Positions 9,591-18,047 of a stretch of DNA of 64,000 nucleotides are shown here, in pieces. Position 1 is the stretch's first letter. Each line of letters begins with the position of its first letter. A program made the position numbers and the translations under genes. Origin of the DNA: Muribaculum gordoncarteri (GTDB lineage: Bacteria > Bacteroidota > Bacteroidia > Bacteroidales > Muribaculaceae); NCBI RefSeq assembly GCF_004803695.1, contig NZ_CP039393.1, positions 806,001 to 870,000 on the forward strand. The letters run 5' to 3'. The notes below the pieces were generated by a model. It made no database searches, was not told where the DNA came from, and worked only from the letters and a program-made list of their open reading frames with translations.

Positions 9591-10352
9591 ATGAAATTCA
9601 TTGGTATCATACCGGCGCGTTATGCGTCATCACGTTTCCCCGGAAAACCGCTTGCCGACATTTGCGGAATGACGATGATAGAGCGGGTGTATCGTCGTGC
9701 TTCAATGGAGCTTGACGAAGTGTATGTGGCGACCGACGACGACCGCATTGCCGAGGCGGTAAAAGGTTTCGGCGGCAGGGTTGTCGTGACGGCTGCAACC
9801 CATCGCAGCGGCACCGACCGATGCTATGAGGCCTATTGCAACATAGGTTCCGATGCCGATGTGGTAATAAACATCCAGGGCGATGAACCGTTTATCGATC
9901 CGTCGCAGATAGCTGAGGTGAAACGTTGCTTCGACGACGAGTCGACACGCATAGCCACTCTCGTGCGCAAGTTTGATCCGGCGCTGGGCTTTGAGGCGTT
10001 GTTTGATGCCAATACCCCCAAGGTCACGTTTGACGACAACATGAATGCGCTTTACTTCAGCCGCTCCATAATCCCCTATGTGCGCAACTTTAAGTGGCAG
10101 GAGTGGATCGACCGATGCACCTTCTACACTCATGTGGGTATGTATGCCTATAGGGCTGCAACTCTTGCCGAGTTGACTTCGCTTCATCAAAGTTCGCTTG
10201 AACTTGCCGAGTCGCTTGAACAACTTCGATGGCTGCAAAACGGTTATAAGATAAAGGTGGGTGTGACCGAGTGTCCTACAATAGGCATCGACACCCCCGA
10301 TGACTTGAAGAGAGCCGTTGAACTTTGTAAAACTCTTGAAGAAAAGCAATAA
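9591..10352 (+). CDS. kdsB: 3-deoxy-manno-octulosonate cytidylyltransferase
   Basis: A 253-residue cytoplasmic enzyme that makes CMP-Kdo from CTP and Kdo for LPS inner-core synthesis. The nucleotide-binding N-terminus IIPARYASSRFPGKPL, the INIQGDEPFI metal-binding segment and the YFSRSIIPY stretch are all present, and the length is typical. Its stop codon overlaps the ATG of the next gene by one base (TAATG), indicating translational coupling. Confidence 0.96.
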   Translation: MKFIGIIPARYASSRFPGKPLADICGMTMIERVYRRASMELDEVYVATDDDRIAEAVKGFGGRVVVTAATHRSGTDRCYEAYCNIGSDADVVINIQGDEPFIDPSQIAEVKRCFDDESTRIATLVRKFDPALGFEALFDANTPKVTFDDNMNALYFSRSIIPYVRNFKWQEWIDRCTFYTHVGMYAYRAATLAELTSLHQSSLELAESLEQLRWLQNGYKIKVGVTECPTIGIDTPDDLKRAVELCKTLEEKQ

Positions 10353-11683
10353 TGCAGCACCCTGACAGAAAAACTCCTCCACAGGTGAGCAGCTTCGGAC
10401 ATCTGAGCGTGCCGTCGATACGTGTCATGACGCTTGACAACGGGTTGCCGCTTAAGGTTATCGACCACGGCAGCCAGGATGTGTGCCGACTTACCTGCGT
10501 GTGGGACGGGGGTATAGCCGAGTCACCCTCGATATCGTTGCCTACAATGACATTGAGCCTGATGCAGGAAGGAACCCGACATCACTCCGGCGTGGAAATA
10601 GCCGACCGCATCGAATTCAACGGTGCCCGCATTGCTTCGGGTGTCAATTCCCACCATGCGTTCATGAACCTGTTTACGCTTAATTCACGGGCCGACAATG
10701 TGATGCCGCTTTTGGCCGAAATGATTGTGGAACCGTCATTTCCCGAAAGGGAGTGGGGCGTAATAAAGGAGAAAACGGCACGCACCATCGAGCTCCTGCG
10801 CGAGAAAGTGGAATACTATGCCACTTGCGAGATAAACCGGTTGCTGATGGGTGACAATCATCCGCTTGCAAGGATGGACACTCCCGATAATGTACTGTCG
10901 ATGACTGTCGATGACGCGGCACGTAACTATGAGGGCACTTATCGACCCGGTCGTAACGGTGAGGGAGCACCCACGATGACGCTCTATCTTGCCGGTCATG
11001 TCACGCCGGAGCTTGAGGAGCTTGTCAACCGCACGTTCGGCTCGATCGACATTGATTCAAGCCGTGGCGTAGAGCTTAAGTTTGTGCCGTTCAAGGCTGA
11101 GAATGATTCACGACGGTTAATTGAGATGGAGGGTATGCTTCAAAGTGCCGTGCGCATGGGCATTCCCACAATAAGCCGCCAACATCCCGACTACATAGAG
11201 TTGCGGCTGCTCATTATGGCGCTTGGCGGATACTTCGGCAGCAGGCTGATGCGTAACATAAGGGAGGACAAGGGTTACACCTATGGCATCCAGTCCTATC
11301 TGCTCGGACATCCCGAAGGCGGTCTGATGCAGATTGCCACATCTACCGACAATCGTTATGTCGATGTTTTGATCGATGAGTCAATCAAGGAGATAGAGCG
11401 TCTTGGCACGGGCGATTTCACAACGGGCGAAATGCAACGGTTGCAGCGTTACGCAATGTCGAGCCTTGCGTCGACACTTGATTCGGCATTTGACATCATG
11501 GACTACTACATAAACCAAAAAGTGGCGTTCACCCCCGACAAATACTTCGAGCAACAGGTCGATGCCATAAATTCGCTGACACCTCAACGGCTTGCCGAAG
11601 TGGCGCGTGAGCATCTGTCGGTCGACAAATTGACTATTGCAGTGGCCGGCGATTGTGTAAATAGTGCAAATGCACGCTCTTAG
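10352..11683 (+). CDS. M16-family (insulinase-like) protein lacking the zinc-binding motif
   Basis: A 443-residue member of the pitrilysin/mitochondrial processing peptidase fold. The C-terminal half has the conserved FGSRLMRNIREDKGYTYGI segment seen in M16 proteins. At the N-terminus, where active members have HxxEH, this one reads LMQEGTRHHSGVEIAD (about residues 70-84), with no HxxEH elsewhere in the domain. It is therefore probably catalytically inactive, like the non-catalytic subunits of M16B heterodimers. No active partner is encoded beside it. The first base of its ATG overlaps the kdsB stop. Confidence 0.8.
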   Translation: MQHPDRKTPPQVSSFGHLSVPSIRVMTLDNGLPLKVIDHGSQDVCRLTCVWDGGIAESPSISLPTMTLSLMQEGTRHHSGVEIADRIEFNGARIASGVNSHHAFMNLFTLNSRADNVMPLLAEMIVEPSFPEREWGVIKEKTARTIELLREKVEYYATCEINRLLMGDNHPLARMDTPDNVLSMTVDDAARNYEGTYRPGRNGEGAPTMTLYLAGHVTPELEELVNRTFGSIDIDSSRGVELKFVPFKAENDSRRLIEMEGMLQSAVRMGIPTISRQHPDYIELRLLIMALGGYFGSRLMRNIREDKGYTYGIQSYLLGHPEGGLMQIATSTDNRYVDVLIDESIKEIERLGTGDFTTGEMQRLQRYAMSSLASTLDSAFDIMDYYINQKVAFTPDKYFEQQVDAINSLTPQRLAEVAREHLSVDKLTIAVAGDCVNSANARS

Positions 11684-11715
11684 AGTTGCTTTTTGCCGCC
11701 AAAGATAGTAAATTT
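11684..11715 (+). promoter_or_regulatory. tgt promoter; decides the tgt start
   Basis: TTG at 11684-11686, a 20-nt spacer and TAAATTTG at 11708-11715. An ATG at 11693 falls inside this promoter, so translation of transcripts from here must begin at 11726. Confidence 0.6.
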
Positions 11716-11725
11716 GCACTCTATT

Positions 11726-12856
11726 ATGAAATTTGAGTTACAAGCTACCGATAAGTTCAGTAATGCGCGAGCCGGATTGATAACAACCGATCACGGCCCC
11801 ATAGAAACCCCTATATTCATGCCTGTAGGCACCGTGGGATCGGTAAAGGCCGTACATCAGCGTGAACTGGACGAAGACATAAGGGCTCAGATAATTCTGG
11901 GCAACACATATCATCTATATCTGCGTCCCGGCATTGACATCCTGGAACGCGCCGGAGGACTGCACCGGTTCAACGGCTGGAAAAAGCCCATACTCACCGA
12001 CAGTGGAGGCTTTCAGGTCTTTTCGTTGTCGGCCAACCGAAAGTTGAAAGAGGAGGGTGCCTATTTCCGCAGTCACATCGACGGGTCTAAGCACTTGTTC
12101 ACGCCTGAGGGCGTTGTCGACATACAGCGCTCGATAGGTGCCGACATAATGATGGCGCTCGATGAGTGCCCGTCGGGAACAGCCGACTACGATTACGCCA
12201 AGAAATCACTCGGACTTACCACGCGATGGCTCCAACGCGGATGGAAGCGATATAAGGAAACCGAGGGCCGATACGGTTACTCGCAGGCTTACTTCCCGAT
12301 TGTGCAGGGATGCACTTATGCCGACCTGCGCCGTGAGTCGGCCAAGACGGTTGCCGACCTTGGCGCCGACGGTAACGCCATCGGCGGCCTGGCCGTAGGG
12401 GAACCTGCCGAGGTGATGTACGACATGATCGAGGTAGTCAATGAGATACTTCCCGCCGACAAGCCGCGTTACCTGATGGGAGTCGGCACACCGGCCAACA
12501 TACTTGAAGCGATCGAACGAGGTGTCGACATGATGGACTGCGTGATGCCTACACGTAACGGCCGAAACGGAATGCTTTTTACCGCCCACGGCATCATGAA
12601 TATGCGCAACAAGAAGTGGGCCGATGACTTCTCGCCCCTGCAGGAGGACGGCCCGAGCTATGTCGACCGTTTCTATACGAAGGCTTATGTGCGTCACCTC
12701 TTTGCCGCACAGGAGATTTTGGGTATGCAGATTGCGTCGATACACAATCTGGCATTCTACCTGTGGCTTGTGGGCGAAGCACGCAAGCACATTCTTGCCG
12801 GTGACTTCAAGGCGTGGAAGGATGTGATGGTTGAACGTGTCACTCGTCGGTTGTGA
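11726..12856 (+). CDS. tgt: Queuine/preQ1 tRNA-guanine transglycosylase, zinc cysteines replaced
   Basis: A 376-residue base-exchange enzyme that inserts preQ1 at position 34 of GUN-anticodon tRNAs. From the start chosen at 11726, Asp92 in TDSGGFQ, GGLAVGEP (221-228) and the nucleophile Asp271 in MDCVMPTR are visible. An in-frame ATG at 11693 would add 11 poorly conserved residues and lies in the promoter. The CxCxxC zinc motif expected before YxxAYVRHL is replaced by Gly309, Ser311 and Asp314, although the fourth ligand His340 (SIHNLAF) remains. The LptF/G-type permease gene follows after 23 bp. Confidence 0.93.
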   Translation: MKFELQATDKFSNARAGLITTDHGPIETPIFMPVGTVGSVKAVHQRELDEDIRAQIILGNTYHLYLRPGIDILERAGGLHRFNGWKKPILTDSGGFQVFSLSANRKLKEEGAYFRSHIDGSKHLFTPEGVVDIQRSIGADIMMALDECPSGTADYDYAKKSLGLTTRWLQRGWKRYKETEGRYGYSQAYFPIVQGCTYADLRRESAKTVADLGADGNAIGGLAVGEPAEVMYDMIEVVNEILPADKPRYLMGVGTPANILEAIERGVDMMDCVMPTRNGRNGMLFTAHGIMNMRNKKWADDFSPLQEDGPSYVDRFYTKAYVRHLFAAQEILGMQIASIHNLAFYLWLVGEARKHILAGDFKAWKDVMVERVTRRL

Positions 12857-12879
12857 CCTAAACTTGATGAAAGACTGCC

Positions 12880-13953
12880 ATGTTTAAGATTCTTGACCGA
12901 TACATAATAAGGAAGTTCCTTGGCACGTATATATTTGCAATCGTGCTGATTCTGGCCATAACGGTGATGTTTGACATCAACGAGAAGCTTGACGCATTCC
13001 TGAAAGCTCCGTTGAAGGCTACCGTCTTTGACTACTTCCTCAACTTCCTCCCCTATTTTGCCAATCAGTTCAGCCCGCTCTTCACATTTATTGCGGTGAT
13101 ATTCTTCACATCCAAGCTTGCCGACAATTCCGAGATAATAGCGATGCTGTCGTCGGGCGTCAGCTTTAAGCGACTTATGGTGCCATACATGGTTTCGGCT
13201 GCTGTAATTGCCGCTTCAACATGGGTGCTGAGCGCCTATATCATACCGCCGGCCAACATCAAGCGACTTGAATACACCAATACCTACGTGAAGAATAAGC
13301 GCGTAGACTACGGCAGCAACATTCAGCTCATGGTGGCTCCGGGCGAAATTGCCTATATGAGCCGATTTGACAATACGACAAAGACCGGATATCGATTCTC
13401 GCTTGACAAGTTTGACGGCAAGAAGCTTGTGTCGCGACTCACATCCACAACCATAAAGTGGGATACACTTTATCAATGGCAGGTGCGTGACTACATGATA
13501 CGTGACATCGAGGGAATGACTGAAAAGATAACCAAGGGTTCGCGCCTCGATACCATCATCCCCATTGAGCCGAGGGACTTCCTGATATCGGAAACCGACC
13601 ATGAGAAGATGACCTCCCCGCAGCTTCAGGAGTATATAGCCCGTCAGAAATTGCGTGGTGTGGCCAATATAAAGTCATTTGAAATAGAGAATGAACGCCG
13701 CTATGCGATATGCGCGGCAGCGTTCATATTGACTCTGATAGGAATGTCGCTTTCGTCCAAGAAAGTCAAGGGCGGAATGGGTATAAACATTGGCATAGGC
13801 CTTGTGCTCAGCTTCAGTTACATCCTGTTCACTACCGTTACATCGTCATTTGCAATATCGGGTTACACATCGCCATTTGTAGCGATGTGGATTCCCAATG
13901 TAATCTACATAATAATAGGTATTGTGCTCTATCGCCGTGCATCGGCAGGATAG
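12880..13953 (+). CDS. LptF/LptG (YjgP/YjgQ) family permease
   Basis: A 357-residue inner-membrane protein with the LptF/LptG layout: N-terminal helices starting KILDRYIIRKFLGTY, a central periplasmic beta domain (about residues 115-235) and three C-terminal helices. LptF and LptG are the transmembrane subunits of the LptB2FG transporter that extracts LPS toward the outer membrane. It sits 23 bp after tgt. A second, longer member of the family occurs at 29785-31710, and the two could form the heterodimer, but which is F and which is G cannot be settled here. Confidence 0.88.
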   Translation: MFKILDRYIIRKFLGTYIFAIVLILAITVMFDINEKLDAFLKAPLKATVFDYFLNFLPYFANQFSPLFTFIAVIFFTSKLADNSEIIAMLSSGVSFKRLMVPYMVSAAVIAASTWVLSAYIIPPANIKRLEYTNTYVKNKRVDYGSNIQLMVAPGEIAYMSRFDNTTKTGYRFSLDKFDGKKLVSRLTSTTIKWDTLYQWQVRDYMIRDIEGMTEKITKGSRLDTIIPIEPRDFLISETDHEKMTSPQLQEYIARQKLRGVANIKSFEIENERRYAICAAAFILTLIGMSLSSKKVKGGMGINIGIGLVLSFSYILFTTVTSSFAISGYTSPFVAMWIPNVIYIIIGIVLYRRASAG

Positions 13954-13972
13954 AGTAGGAGAAAGAGTGCAA

Positions 13973-15223
13973 TCACTCTTTCTCCAGACAGGCATCGAGT
14001 GCCGATGCTATTGCGTCACGGTCGAGATGCTGACCGATGAACACGAGTTTGATCATGCGGTCGCCGTAGACATCATCCCAGTCGCGTGCAAGTCCGGGCT
14101 CGTATTGCATCAATTGGCGTAGTTCTTCTTCGGGAGCTGTTGCATACCACAGACCCGCTTCGGTAATTTTCTTCTGTACACCGGCTTGCTCGAAAAGAAT
14201 CGACATGTCACGATTGTGGCTGAAGTAGAGCACGCCCTTGGTGCGTATTACGTTTGCCGGCCAATTCATGTTGACATAACGGTCAAACTTGTCAAAGTTG
14301 AACGGACGGCGGCGGAAGTAGACAAATGTCCCTATACCGTATTCTTCGGCTTCACCCTCTCCATCGTGATGGTGGTGATGGTGATGCGAGTCGCAATGAT
14401 GATGGTGCTCATCATGGTGGTGCTCGTCATGATGGTGATGATGCGATTCATGCTCGTCGTCATCGTCATCATCATCATCAAGAGGCTTTTCTATCTCATG
14501 CACCCATGTCGCCGAAGTGGCCACCGACTCGAAGTCAAAGAGCCGTGTGTTGATTATGTCCTCAAGCGGAACATCGGCATAGTCACACTCTATAATACGG
14601 GCCTTTGGCTGTAGGGTGCGTATGATGCTCTTTATGAGTCCGGCCTCTTCGGGCGTGACTTCTGATATCTTGTTGAGGAGGATTATGTTGCAGAACTCAA
14701 TCTGTTGAATTACGAGATTCTCTATGTCGTCCTGGTCGATGTCATGCTTTGTGAGTGAGTTGCCGCAGCTGAATTCGCTCTTCATGCGAAGGGCGTCGAC
14801 CACGGTTACGATGCAGTCGAGATAGGGAGGCTTTATGCCGAATACGGTTGAATAGTCGTCCATCTGACTCATTGCGTCGATGGTCTGCGCGATAGGTGCG
14901 GGCTCGCACACTCCGCTTGCCTCGATTACGATATAGTCGAATTTGCGTGTAGCGACGATGTCCTGCAACTGCTTTACGAGATCCATCTTCAATGTGCAGC
15001 ATATACATCCGTTCTGCAACGCCACGAGGTCGCCGGAATCGTCCTGTCCTACGATTCCGCCTTTCTGTATGAGGGTTGCGTCGATGTTGACTTCGCCGAT
15101 GTCGTTTACGATTACGGCAAACTTAATGCCTCGTTCATTGGAGAGAATGTGATTGAGCAAAGTTGTCTTACCGCTCCCGAGATAGCCCGTGAGCAGCAGG
15201 ATTGGTGTAGCTTTACGATTCAT
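13973..15223 (-). CDS. COG0523 (CobW-like) GTPase metallochaperone with Asp/His-rich loop
   Basis: A 416-residue P-loop GTPase. Walker A GYLGSGKTT is at 13-21, the diagnostic CxCC metal site at Cys73/75/76, and the guanine-specificity NK at 184-185. Between the GTPase and the C-terminal CobW domain is a striking insertion at 249-290: a run of Asp followed by about 25 His with one Cys. Such His-rich loops in COG0523 proteins bind Zn2+, Ni2+ or Co2+. The family delivers metal to client enzymes or supports zinc homeostasis. No Zur site or obvious client was seen nearby. Confidence 0.9.
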   Translation of the reverse strand: MNRKATPILLLTGYLGSGKTTLLNHILSNERGIKFAVIVNDIGEVNIDATLIQKGGIVGQDDSGDLVALQNGCICCTLKMDLVKQLQDIVATRKFDYIVIEASGVCEPAPIAQTIDAMSQMDDYSTVFGIKPPYLDCIVTVVDALRMKSEFSCGNSLTKHDIDQDDIENLVIQQIEFCNIILLNKISEVTPEEAGLIKSIIRTLQPKARIIECDYADVPLEDIINTRLFDFESVATSATWVHEIEKPLDDDDDDDDEHESHHHHHDEHHHDEHHHHCDSHHHHHHHDGEGEAEEYGIGTFVYFRRRPFNFDKFDRYVNMNWPANVIRTKGVLYFSHNRDMSILFEQAGVQKKITEAGLWYATAPEEELRQLMQYEPGLARDWDDVYGDRMIKLVFIGQHLDRDAIASALDACLEKE

Positions 15224-15280
15224 TTCGATGTTATGTTGATGTTTTGTCGGATAGTTCTTGACCGTGTCGCCGACTGTGGG

Positions 15281-16156
15281 TCAGATGCGTTCGAGCACGG
15301 TCTTTATCAAGTCGTGAATTGCTGTTTTGTAATTGGGTGTTGCGTTGGTCGACACGCGATTTGCGATTATTGAGCACACGGTCATCGCCTTGTGTCCGAG
15401 CAGCAGTGACAGTCCCTGCAATGGCGCACTCTCCATTTCGTAGTTGGTGACGGGTTCGCCGTTGTAACGGAACTTCTCGATGCGGCTGTTCAAGTCGGGA
15501 TTGGCGAGCGGCAATCGAAGTTCGCGGCCTTGCGGGCCATAGAAACCTACAGCCGATATAGTGTGACCTCTCACCATGTCGTCACGGCCTATGCGCTCAA
15601 CAAGCTCCTTGTCGGCAGGCACTACGTAGGGCTTTGCCCATAACGGATTCCAGTGTACATAATCGCAGAAAGCCTGTTGATAGTCGATGTCACACACTTC
15701 GTTGCGTCCGGCATAGTAGTTGAGCACACCGTCAAATCCTATTGCATGAGCGGCTATGACGGGTGTGCCGACAATCAGTTCGGGCTGTAACGCTCCCGAT
15801 GTGCCTATGCGCACGAGGGTGAGTGTGCGGTGTTCAGGCTTTACTTCACGGGTGGCGAAGTCGATGTTGGCAAGTGCGTCGAGCTCGTTGATCACAATGT
15901 CGATGTTGTCGGGGCCTATGCCGTGGCTAAGACACATTATGGGTTTTCCCTTATAGGTGCCACCTATGGTGTGAAATTCACGTGACGACACTTCAAATGT
16001 CTTGGTGTCGAAAAATTCAGCTACCATGTTTACTCGTCCCGGATCGCCCACGAGGATTATTCGGTCGGTCAACTGGGAGGGAAGAAGGTGTAGGTGGAAG
16101 ATTGTACCGTCGGGATTGATTATCATTTCTGATGGTTGAATTTTTTTAGTGCTCAT
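15281..16156 (-). CDS. Nucleoside phosphorylase (uridine phosphorylase-like)
   Basis: A 291-residue enzyme of the PNP/UDP phosphorylase family, which cleaves nucleosides with phosphate to base and ribose-1-phosphate. The phosphate-binding segment ILVGDPGRVNMVAEFF is at about 35-50, RIGTSGALQPEL lies mid-protein, and the ribose-binding EMESAPLQGLSLLLG is near 240-254. The segment order fits the uridine phosphorylase branch, but the base specificity is not certain. It lies between the COG0523 gene and dprA on the same strand, with gaps of about 57-60 bp. Confidence 0.85.
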   Translation of the reverse strand: MSTKKIQPSEMIINPDGTIFHLHLLPSQLTDRIILVGDPGRVNMVAEFFDTKTFEVSSREFHTIGGTYKGKPIMCLSHGIGPDNIDIVINELDALANIDFATREVKPEHRTLTLVRIGTSGALQPELIVGTPVIAAHAIGFDGVLNYYAGRNEVCDIDYQQAFCDYVHWNPLWAKPYVVPADKELVERIGRDDMVRGHTISAVGFYGPQGRELRLPLANPDLNSRIEKFRYNGEPVTNYEMESAPLQGLSLLLGHKAMTVCSIIANRVSTNATPNYKTAIHDLIKTVLERI

Positions 16157-16215
16157 GATAGTCTTTGAATTTTGGTTGTTATATAGAATCTAACGCGCAC
16201 ACAGCCTGTGATGTT

Positions 16216-17316
16216 TTACGAAAGTCGGTATTTACCGCCGGGATAGGTGATAATAATGCCTTTGAACTCCATGTCGATAAGCGTAGTCATCAATCGGCTT
16301 ATGGGGATGCCGAGCGTGACGCACATTTCATTGATGCATCCCTCGCCATTGGCGGTGAGGTAGTCGGCTATCGATTGTTCGTCGGGTGACATCGTGACGG
16401 GCAGCTCCTCTTGTGTGCCTTCGGTCGGCTTTGATTTCCACTGCATCGCCTCGATGAGCGCATCGGCACCGTCGATGAGTGCCGCTACGTTGGATGCTAT
16501 CAGCCGGTTGCATCCGCGACTGTATTTGTCGGATGTCCTTCCGGGAAGTGCCATGACATCGCGGTTGTAGGCCGCTGCGATGCCTGCAGTGATGAGTGCA
16601 CCACCTTTTTCGGCCGATTCCGCTACGACGAGGCAGTCGGCAAGCCCGGCTACAATGCGGTTGCGAGCCACGAAATTGCCTTTGTGCATAACGCTTTTCG
16701 ACATGTAGTCGGTGACGAGCATGCCTCCTTTATGCACTATTTCGGCTGCCGCGTTACGGTGAGCCGCAGGGTATATGGTGTTAAGGCCGTGGGCCAGGAC
16801 TGCAACGGTAGGCAGCCCGGCATTCATGGCGGCCCGATGGGCGGCTATGTCGATGCCATAAGCAAGTCCGCTCACGATAACGGGCGGAGAGTCGAGCTTT
16901 GCCGCGAGGTCGTCGATGAGGCGCGTTACGAAGTCGACGCCGTAAGGTGTTGCGTGACGCGTTCCCACGATGCTGATTATGTGACGGGCATTGATGTCAC
17001 ACTCTCCAAGAGTGTAAAGCATCAGTGGTGCGTCGTCGCACTCAGTCAATCGCGAAGGATAGTCGCTGTTGCGGAAATATAGTGTGTGAATCCTGTTCTC
17101 ATCGATGAATCGCGCCTCATTTCGGGCACGTTGCATCAACTCGGCGCGGTAATCGGAGTCGAATAGCCGATTGGAGCACCCCATTATTGCCGACAGCTTA
17201 CTCTTGGGGAGGGTAAAGAATGTCGCTTCGTCGCCGGTGCGGGAAAGTATTTCCTCGGCCAATCGGCGATTGATGGAGCGTAACGATGCAAATGCTATGA
17301 GATAGGGATCGGTCAT
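16216..17316 (-). CDS. dprA: DNA processing protein DprA
   Basis: A 366-residue Rossmann-fold protein that loads RecA onto incoming single-stranded DNA during natural transformation. The N-terminal helical region is followed by the DprA core: IVGTRHATPYG, VSGLAYGIDIAAHRAAM and RTSDKYSRGCNRLI. The C-terminal 60 residues look like the winged-helix DprA tail. The thioesterase gene ends 4 bp upstream of its start, so the two are co-transcribed. DprA is widespread and does not by itself show competence. Confidence 0.95.
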   Translation of the reverse strand: MTDPYLIAFASLRSINRRLAEEILSRTGDEATFFTLPKSKLSAIMGCSNRLFDSDYRAELMQRARNEARFIDENRIHTLYFRNSDYPSRLTECDDAPLMLYTLGECDINARHIISIVGTRHATPYGVDFVTRLIDDLAAKLDSPPVIVSGLAYGIDIAAHRAAMNAGLPTVAVLAHGLNTIYPAAHRNAAAEIVHKGGMLVTDYMSKSVMHKGNFVARNRIVAGLADCLVVAESAEKGGALITAGIAAAYNRDVMALPGRTSDKYSRGCNRLIASNVAALIDGADALIEAMQWKSKPTEGTQEELPVTMSPDEQSIADYLTANGEGCINEMCVTLGIPISRLMTTLIDMEFKGIIITYPGGKYRLS

Positions 17317-17320
17317 TTAA

Positions 17321-17722
17321 TTACAGATAATTCTTGAACGCTTCGGCAAGTTCGTCACCTCGGGTGAGTCGTCCGTTACGTGTCGCGACACAGCTCACCT
17401 TGGATGTTACTACGGGCTGCCCCTGCATGTTGTATATGTCCTGAATGAATACGAATCGCGCTCCGTTGCGCGTTATGTTGAGTTTGCTCACAAATCGCTC
17501 GCCAAGACGGAGCGGGGTCTTGTAGGTGATTTCGACCTTGTTCAGGACGGGGTCGATGCCTTGCTCGTGCATGGCACGGAATGAGAGTCCCGCCCATTCG
17601 CAGAATTCATGGCGGGTGTGTTCGAGATAGTGAAGATATATGGCATTGTTTACGATTCCTTCGGAATCGACTTCATAATCACGTACCTTCATTTCAAGTT
17701 GAAAGATATATTTTTTATCCAT
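17321..17722 (-). CDS. YbgC-like acyl-CoA thioesterase (hot-dog fold)
   Basis: A 133-residue single hot-dog thioesterase of the 4HBT family, from the second Met at 17722. The VRDYEVDSEGIVNNAIYLHYLEHTR region corresponds to the YbgC active-site segment with its Asp/Asn environment. An alternative ATG at 17737 would add five residues. It hydrolyses acyl-CoA or acyl-ACP thioesters; the substrate is unknown. It lies 4 bp before dprA. Confidence 0.85.
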   Translation of the reverse strand: MDKKYIFQLEMKVRDYEVDSEGIVNNAIYLHYLEHTRHEFCEWAGLSFRAMHEQGIDPVLNKVEITYKTPLRLGERFVSKLNITRNGARFVFIQDIYNMQGQPVVTSKVSCVATRNGRLTRGDELAEAFKNYL

Positions 17723-17737
17723 GCTCAAATTTAACAA

Positions 17738-17989
17738 AAAAAATTCATACTATTTTTATTTATTCATAATTTCGTGTGAACCATTAATTGACAAGAGGTG
17801 TTATAAAAGGGCAATACGGCACACATTGCCTATTGCAATAGAATTTGTTGATGATTCTGTTTGGTGGTTTGTAATTGGTGTCGCGTAGCGGCGGGATTAT
17901 TAAACTTTGTTTGATGTTTGTAATTTGATTGCGTGCCAGACATAATGTCTTGGCGCGTAATCGACTTTATATATGTGTTTGTCAGAATA
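17738..17989. other. Intergenic region between the thioesterase gene and the fabF terminator
   Basis: No credible ORF or tRNA. It contains one small inverted repeat (CCAGACA TAA TGTCTTGG around 17935-17953) of unknown meaning, without a T-run on either strand. No recognisable riboswitch fold was seen by eye. Confidence 0.4.
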
Positions 17990-18028
17990 AAAAAGAGCAG
18001 CGGACGACCAAAAGGCCGTCCGCTGCGA
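17990..18028 (-). terminator. Terminator of acpP-fabF
   Basis: GC-rich hairpin GCAGCGGACG/CGTCCGCTGC with a short loop at 17997-18026, followed on the minus strand by CTCTTTTTTATT. Confidence 0.9.
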
Positions 18029-18047
18029 TGTATTAGGTTAATGTCGA

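Noticed and set aside
14186-14614. Open frames on the plus strand rich in Met/Val and His opposite the COG0523 gene
   Set aside because: They are complements of the Asp/His repeat codons in the real minus-strand gene; no independent start or composition supports them.
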